This document shows positions 49,559 through 54,057 of a stretch of 54,057 nt of DNA, in pieces. Both the position numbers and the translations under genes were made by a program. Position 1 is the stretch's first letter. Each line of letters opens with the position of its first letter. The notes below the pieces were generated by a model, which ran no database searches, was not told where the DNA came from, and was given only the letters and a program-made list of their open reading frames with translations. The DNA comes from HO2-45-28 sp964574495 (lineage in GTDB: Bacteria; Patescibacteriota; Minisyncoccia; HO2-45-28), in assembly GCA_964574495.1 (NCBI GenBank), contig CAZNNT010000002.1:1-54057 (forward strand), written 5' to 3'.

Positions 49559-49561
49559 AAG

Positions 49562-50773
49562 CTAAAAACCGGAAGATATTGAATAAAGCGGCTGAATCAT
49601 TGAAATAGCGAAAAATCCCACGAATATCCCGATGGCTATCATCAAAGCCGGCTCTATAATGGTTGAAAGAGATTTGGTGGATTCAGACACGTCTTCCTCG
49701 TAAAAAGACGCCAGTTTAAAAAGCATTTCCGAGAATTTTCCCGTTTCTTCTCCCACCGACATCATTTCCCCCACCAAAAGCGGAAACACGTCCCGATTTT
49801 CAATGAAGGCGCGCGACACCGGGTTTCCCTTCTGGATTTCTTCGCGGGCTAAATTCAAAACACGCTTGAATTTCGGAGAACGCACCACTCCCTCGGTGAT
49901 TTGCAGGGCTTCAACAATCTCAATGCCGGAGCTGACGAGCGATGAAAGCGTGCGGCTGACCCGCGCTGAGTTAATTTTTTTCATCAATCCCGAAATTACG
50001 GGCGTTTTTAAAAAGACGGCTGAAAAAAACTCTTTTCCTTTTTGAGACGAAGCGAGCATAACGGCCGCCGAAAAAACCGACAAGGCCGCAAGCAAAGTTA
50101 AAATCCAATGATTTATTATAAACGAGCTTACGCCCACCACGAGTTTAGTCGTGGCCGGAAGTTCAACACCCAATTCTTTAAAAGTGTCTATGAGAGTCGG
50201 CACCACATAGACCATCATTAAAATCCCTATAATCAGCATGGCTGCCAGAATTATCAGGGGATAAGCGAAAGCCCCTCTGACTTTGCGGCGTAAATCATAA
50301 TCGCGTTCAAGCTGCTGGGCTATAAGACGCAAGGCCTCTTCCAATTTGCCCGAGACCTCTCCGGCCTTGACCATGGAACGAAAAAGAGGAGAAAAAAATT
50401 TTGGGTAGTCCTCCATGGACTGACTGAGGGTTTGGCCCTTTTTTATGGCTTGGGCCAGTTTTTGAAGAGTGTCGCGCCAGACCGAATTTCCGGTTTGGCG
50501 CGAAAGAACATCCAGGCCCCTGATTAAAGACACCCCCGCTCCGGTCATAACTCCAAGATTTCTGGCGAACATCATTTTTTCCTGGATGGAAACGCGCCTT
50601 AAAATAGAAACGAATTTTAAAACGGACTCCTTTTTTGTTTCTTCTTTCTGGCCGATTAAAAAATAACCCTCCTTTTTTAAATTGGCAGCCAATTCGTATC
50701 GGTCCGCCGCCTCCCTGCGGCCTTCAATTTCGGCGCCGGAAAGATTCTTGGCTCTGAAATAAAATACGGGCAT
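49562..50773 (-). CDS. pilC: type IV pilus inner-membrane platform protein PilC
   Basis: 403 residues. Two GspF domains (about 65-190 and 270-390, each with an FRSMVKAGEVSGKLEEAL- or GEMMSVGEETGKF-like signature) and three transmembrane spans. It is the membrane platform on which PilB works. Confidence 0.94.
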   Translation of the reverse strand: MPVFYFRAKNLSGAEIEGRREAADRYELAANLKKEGYFLIGQKEETKKESVLKFVSILRRVSIQEKMMFARNLGVMTGAGVSLIRGLDVLSRQTGNSVWRDTLQKLAQAIKKGQTLSQSMEDYPKFFSPLFRSMVKAGEVSGKLEEALRLIAQQLERDYDLRRKVRGAFAYPLIILAAMLIIGILMMVYVVPTLIDTFKELGVELPATTKLVVGVSSFIINHWILTLLAALSVFSAAVMLASSQKGKEFFSAVFLKTPVISGLMKKINSARVSRTLSSLVSSGIEIVEALQITEGVVRSPKFKRVLNLAREEIQKGNPVSRAFIENRDVFPLLVGEMMSVGEETGKFSEMLFKLASFYEEDVSESTKSLSTIIEPALMIAIGIFVGFFAISMIQPLYSISSGF

Positions 50774-50783
50774 GCGGATTCCT

Positions 50784-52535
50784 TTATTCGCTCGTTACTC
50801 TCATTATTTCTTCAAGCGAGGTGATGCCTTGCGTCGCTTTGATAATGCCGTCTTCAAACATGGTTACCATTCCTTCACGGCGCGCCTGATTTTCTATTTC
50901 ATCCGAGGTCGCGTGCTTCGTCGTCATCTCTTTTATGGTCTCCGTCATTTCCAAAACCTCATGAATGCCTATGCGGTCTTTATAGCCGTCGGGGCAATCG
51001 GCGCTCGGCGAAGGGCGATAAAACTTGATGTCTTTCCAATTGTCTTTGGGTTTAATCACTCTCCCTTTCCTTAGAATGTCCAGCAGCTTATCGGGGTCAA
51101 CGCCGTTGCCCAAAGAACGCACTTCATCAGCCGTAAGATTATACGGTTTGTCTTTTTTGCAAAGACGCCTGACGAGCCGCTGGGCTATGATGACATTCAC
51201 CGTTGAGGCGATAAGAAACGGTTCCACCTTCATTTCTAAAAGACGCGGAAGGGCGCCGGCCGCGGAATTGGTGTGCAAGGTTGACAATACCAAGTGCCCC
51301 GTCAAAGCGGCGTTTACTGCCAGAGAAGCCGTTTCGTTGTCTCTTATTTCTCCGACCATCAATATGTCCGGGTCCTGGCGCAGGAGCGATCTAAGGCCGT
51401 TGGCGAAAGAAAAGCCTATGTCCGGTTTGACTTGCGATTGGTTGATTCTGGGGATGCGATATTCTATCGGGTCTTCTATGGTTGAGATGTTAACGGCCGG
51501 AGTATTGAGTATTTCTATTACCGTATAAAGAGTCGTGGTTTTTCCGGAACCGGTGGGGCCCGTGGCCAGAATCATTCCCGTCGGTTTTCTTATGGCGCGC
51601 TCTATTCTTTCCAGCCCCTCGCCGCTGAATCCCAACTGCTCTAAAGTAAAGCCCTTAACGTTTTCGGGCAAAAGCCGCAAGACCGCTTTTTCGCCGTCAA
51701 AAACCGGCAAGACCGAGACGCGAAAAGAAACCTTGACTTCGGGAGTATCAACTCCGAAACGCCCGTCTTGCGCAAGACGATGCTCGTCCAGTTTTAAATT
51801 CGCCAGGACCTTGATGCGGGCGATTATGCCCGGAGCCACTTGCTTCGGAAGCATCATGGCGTCACGCAAAATGCCGTCAATGCGATAACGAATCAAAACC
51901 TCTTTTTCCGCCGGCTCCACGTGAATGTCCGAAGCGTGCTGGACTATGGCGTGACGCAGAAGGGTATCGACTATGCGAACCGTGGGAAGTTCTTCGGCTA
52001 TTTTTTTCAGGTTTTCTTCGCTGACCGATTCTTCGCCCGGAACTACGGAGAGTTTTATATCGCCCGCTTCTTTCTTAATGATGTCGCTGAATTCGGCTTC
52101 AAGCGTTTTTTGATATTGGCGCAGAACATTGTTGATTGAAGCGCGGCTGGTAAGGCGTATTTTTATTTTTAAATTGGCTTTCTTTTTTATAAAATCAATC
52201 GCGCCCAGATCGTCCGGGTCAAGCATGGCTACTTCAAGAGCGTCTCCGGTTTTTCTATAAGCGACAATGTTGTGGTCGCGGGCTATCGGCTCCGGTATTA
52301 TGGATAGGATTTTCGGGTCAATTTTTTCCTGCTCCAGATTCACAAACGGCACGCCTAAAATATAGGCGTGAAGCCGGTGTAAGTCGTCTTCCGAAATCTT
52401 GTTTTCTTCAACCAGGATTTCTTCCGCGCTTTTGTCCGTTTGCTCCGCTTTCTTCAGGGCATTTTCAAAATCGGCCTCGGAAACCAAATCGGCGTCCAGA
52501 AGAAAAAGCTTTAAACGCTCGGGATCCAATTTCAT
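50784..52535 (-). CDS. pilB: type IV pilus extension ATPase PilB
   Basis: 583 residues. N-terminal MshEN-type domain (about 1-150), then the GspE/PilB core: GPTGSGKTTTLY (Walker A), DPIEYRIPRINQSQV (Asp box), ILMVGEIRDNETA (Walker B) and HLVLSTLHTNSA (His box). It powers pilus assembly. No PilT is in the window. Confidence 0.95.
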   Translation of the reverse strand: MKLDPERLKLFLLDADLVSEADFENALKKAEQTDKSAEEILVEENKISEDDLHRLHAYILGVPFVNLEQEKIDPKILSIIPEPIARDHNIVAYRKTGDALEVAMLDPDDLGAIDFIKKKANLKIKIRLTSRASINNVLRQYQKTLEAEFSDIIKKEAGDIKLSVVPGEESVSEENLKKIAEELPTVRIVDTLLRHAIVQHASDIHVEPAEKEVLIRYRIDGILRDAMMLPKQVAPGIIARIKVLANLKLDEHRLAQDGRFGVDTPEVKVSFRVSVLPVFDGEKAVLRLLPENVKGFTLEQLGFSGEGLERIERAIRKPTGMILATGPTGSGKTTTLYTVIEILNTPAVNISTIEDPIEYRIPRINQSQVKPDIGFSFANGLRSLLRQDPDILMVGEIRDNETASLAVNAALTGHLVLSTLHTNSAAGALPRLLEMKVEPFLIASTVNVIIAQRLVRRLCKKDKPYNLTADEVRSLGNGVDPDKLLDILRKGRVIKPKDNWKDIKFYRPSPSADCPDGYKDRIGIHEVLEMTETIKEMTTKHATSDEIENQARREGMVTMFEDGIIKATQGITSLEEIMRVTSE

Positions 52536-52538
52536 TTT

Positions 52539-52928
52539 TTATTTATGATTATATTTGTCCAAGGCCTCTTTTATTTTTTCAACAATCTCATCCAGAGAAT
52601 AATTGGTTTTAACCAAAAAGGACTTAGCCCCCATTTCCGTCATGCGATTAATATCCTGGCTCGATTCCAGATTGGTCAATACCATCACCGGTATTCGGGA
52701 TAAAACCGGGTCTGAAGAAAGCGCCTCCATAACTTCAAAACCGCTTTTTCTGGGCAGAATTATGTCAAGAACTATTAAATCGGGCCTATTTTGCTCTATG
52801 TTTCTTAAACCGGTCTCGCCGTCAATCGCGGAATATACTTCATAACCTCCCTCTGTAAGCGCCCGGGTTAAACTTTTAACCATCGCCGAATCGTCCTCAA
52901 GTATCGCTATTTTTTGTTTGATAGCCAT
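52539..52928 (-). CDS. single-domain response regulator
   Basis: 129 residues of the receiver fold: KIAILEDDSAM with acidic pocket, phospho-acceptor Asp in PDLIVLDIILPRKSG, and VMVLTNLESSQD with the switch Thr, then Lys in GAKSFLVKTN. There is no output domain. It is followed by PilB (3 bases), so it may control pilus assembly. Confidence 0.92.
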   Translation of the reverse strand: MAIKQKIAILEDDSAMVKSLTRALTEGGYEVYSAIDGETGLRNIEQNRPDLIVLDIILPRKSGFEVMEALSSDPVLSRIPVMVLTNLESSQDINRMTEMGAKSFLVKTNYSLDEIVEKIKEALDKYNHK

Positions 52929-52945
52929 ATTTTTATAATTAATTT

Positions 52946-53905
52946 TTAAGCGCCGGAGTTTTTAAATTTGGGAAAAACGAACCAAAAAACGCTCCCTTGT
53001 TTATCTCCCGGCAAAAATCCGATTTTTCCTCCCTCCGCTTCAACAAAGGCCTTGGACAAAAAAAGCCCTATGCCCAAACCGCCCGACCTGTAGCGGTAAA
53101 TGTTATGCGAGCGGAAAAACTTTTCAAAAATATTTTTTCGCTCCTCAGCCGGCACGCCGGAACCGCGATCCGTTATGCGCCAGAAGATTCGTCCGGATTT
53201 TTCAAATATTTCTATTTCCACCTCGCCGCCCGCGGGGCTGTAATGCAGCGCGTTTTCCAAAAGATTGGTTATGACAAAACTTATTTTTTTGGGATCGGCC
53301 AAAATCACGGCTTCATTTTTAAAGTCCAGAACGATTTTCAGATTGGAGGCCCGGGCGTAAGAATCCAATTTTCCGGCAATATCTCGCGTAAGTTCTTTTA
53401 AGTCAACTTTCTGGAGGTCAAAATCAAGTGTTTTTTCCTCAACCCGGCGGACCTCGAGAAGATTATTGACAATATGTATCATTTTTTCATTCTGCTCCTT
53501 AATTGAGGAAACAATTGAATCGGATTCATCCGAGGTTTTTTCTGCCGGCGTGCCGGTTTTTAAAAGATCCAAAGACCATTTTATGGCCGATAAGGGCGAG
53601 CGAAGTTCGTGGGAGACGATGCTGACAAATTCCGACTTCAGCCGAGAGGCCTCAACGACATTTTCAAAGGATTTGATAACGACATGCCCCATCACGAAAA
53701 GAAAAGCCGAAATGACCAGCACTATTAAAGCGGCGATTTCCGGTTCGGCGTAATTTCGCGCCACTATATCGGTGGCTAAAATCGCGGTTATAATCACCAG
53801 CCCCATAATGATAAAAAGAAAGTGCGGACACTGCCAAAGCCCGACTCCGGAGGCGGCACATCTTTTTTTTACATTGAGCGAATCCAGCGCGCTTTTTCCG
53901 GACAT
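52946..53905 (-). CDS. membrane histidine kinase
   Basis: 319 residues. Two spans (about 26-45 and 55-77), then HisKA with the phospho-His in IVSHELRSPLSAIKW, and HATPase with N box NLLENALHYSP, G1 DRGSGVPAEERKNIFEKFF and G2 GGLGIGLFLSKAFVE. No sensor domain outside the membrane, so it may sense within the membrane. It heads the pilus operon with its response regulator. Confidence 0.93.
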   Translation of the reverse strand: MSGKSALDSLNVKKRCAASGVGLWQCPHFLFIIMGLVIITAILATDIVARNYAEPEIAALIVLVISAFLFVMGHVVIKSFENVVEASRLKSEFVSIVSHELRSPLSAIKWSLDLLKTGTPAEKTSDESDSIVSSIKEQNEKMIHIVNNLLEVRRVEEKTLDFDLQKVDLKELTRDIAGKLDSYARASNLKIVLDFKNEAVILADPKKISFVITNLLENALHYSPAGGEVEIEIFEKSGRIFWRITDRGSGVPAEERKNIFEKFFRSHNIYRYRSGGLGIGLFLSKAFVEAEGGKIGFLPGDKQGSVFWFVFPKFKNSGA

Positions 53906-54057
53906 ATATTAAATATTAACATAAGGAGTTAGTTAGGCCACGCGCATTCCGGACGCAAAGCCGAGCAGATTGTCGTGTTCGGATAGCTTGCGCAGTCCTG
54001 CTCCAGATTAACTTGGTATTACCGGAAAAGTCGTGAGGCAGGACGAGCACGCAGGCA
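53906..54057. other. upstream end of the window, no gene recognised
   Basis: The first bases (53906-53935) are the leader of the pilus operon, with an AAGGAG on the plus strand and no clear promoter. The last 120 bases have no long frame on either strand and a higher GC than the neighbours. They may belong to a gene cut by the edge, or be an assembly edge. Confidence 0.4.

Overview
The window looks like a chromosomal segment of a Candidate Phyla Radiation bacterium (Patescibacteria, probably Parcubacteria). The evidence is compact housekeeping operons with weak ribosome sites, a type IV pilus operon without outer-membrane parts, a ComEC split into two genes, lineage-type membrane proteins with Ca-loop repeats, RNase Y, a REP-associated transposase, and housekeeping genes carrying in-frame repeat inserts. 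No rRNA and no CRISPR array were seen. The taxonomic call is inference from gene content.

Layout. 1-5000: a minus-strand operon uvrD/pcrA-ksgA-(Ca-loop membrane protein)-(signal-anchored protein)-(partial membrane gene). 5000-8000: a promoter-driven LysM-M23 wall hydrolase, convergent with comM. 8000-9000: a REP/RAYT unit. 9000-15000: gpmI, rny, HU, a ClpP-like protease and an ECF sigma factor. 15000-19800: an accessory stretch of small single genes, each with its own promoter, leader and terminator, mixed with tRNAs (Gly, Pro, Ala), YraN, a cluster of parS-like 16-mers, and a tRNA-Ala gene whose anticodon loop is interrupted by a segment carrying another complete tRNA-Ala. 19800-25000: a PyrD-like enzyme, a DksA/TraR protein, and rpsO-NYN-pnp. 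25000-28600: a Xer recombinase, a kinase/PP-loop fusion behind a broken XRE regulator, and tRNA-Glu with copied 3' ends.

28600-42200 is the most striking region. The ComEC channel gene (28630-30006) and its metallo-beta-lactamase half (41356-42210) are separated by an 11-kb cluster. The cluster holds two solute-binding proteins fused to OmpA-like wall-binding domains, a VWA lipoprotein, a divergently transcribed ARC/Mpa-like AAA+ ATPase, an XpaC-like membrane protein, TelA, a third solute-binding protein of the urea-carboxylase-region type, an ABC permease and an ABC ATPase. The promoters, Shine-Dalgarno sites and terminators are well formed. I read it as one system coupling substrate capture at the cell wall with a TelA/XpaC/VWA/AAA+ envelope-stress module. 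That function is inferred.

42200-54057: more single small genes, tRNA-Arg, an HNH protein, and a minus-strand type IV pilus operon in the order histidine kinase, response regulator, pilB, pilC, three pilin-like proteins, a PilX-like protein, pilM, pilN, pilO and a small membrane protein. It probably builds a DNA-uptake or adhesion pilus working with ComEC and ComM.
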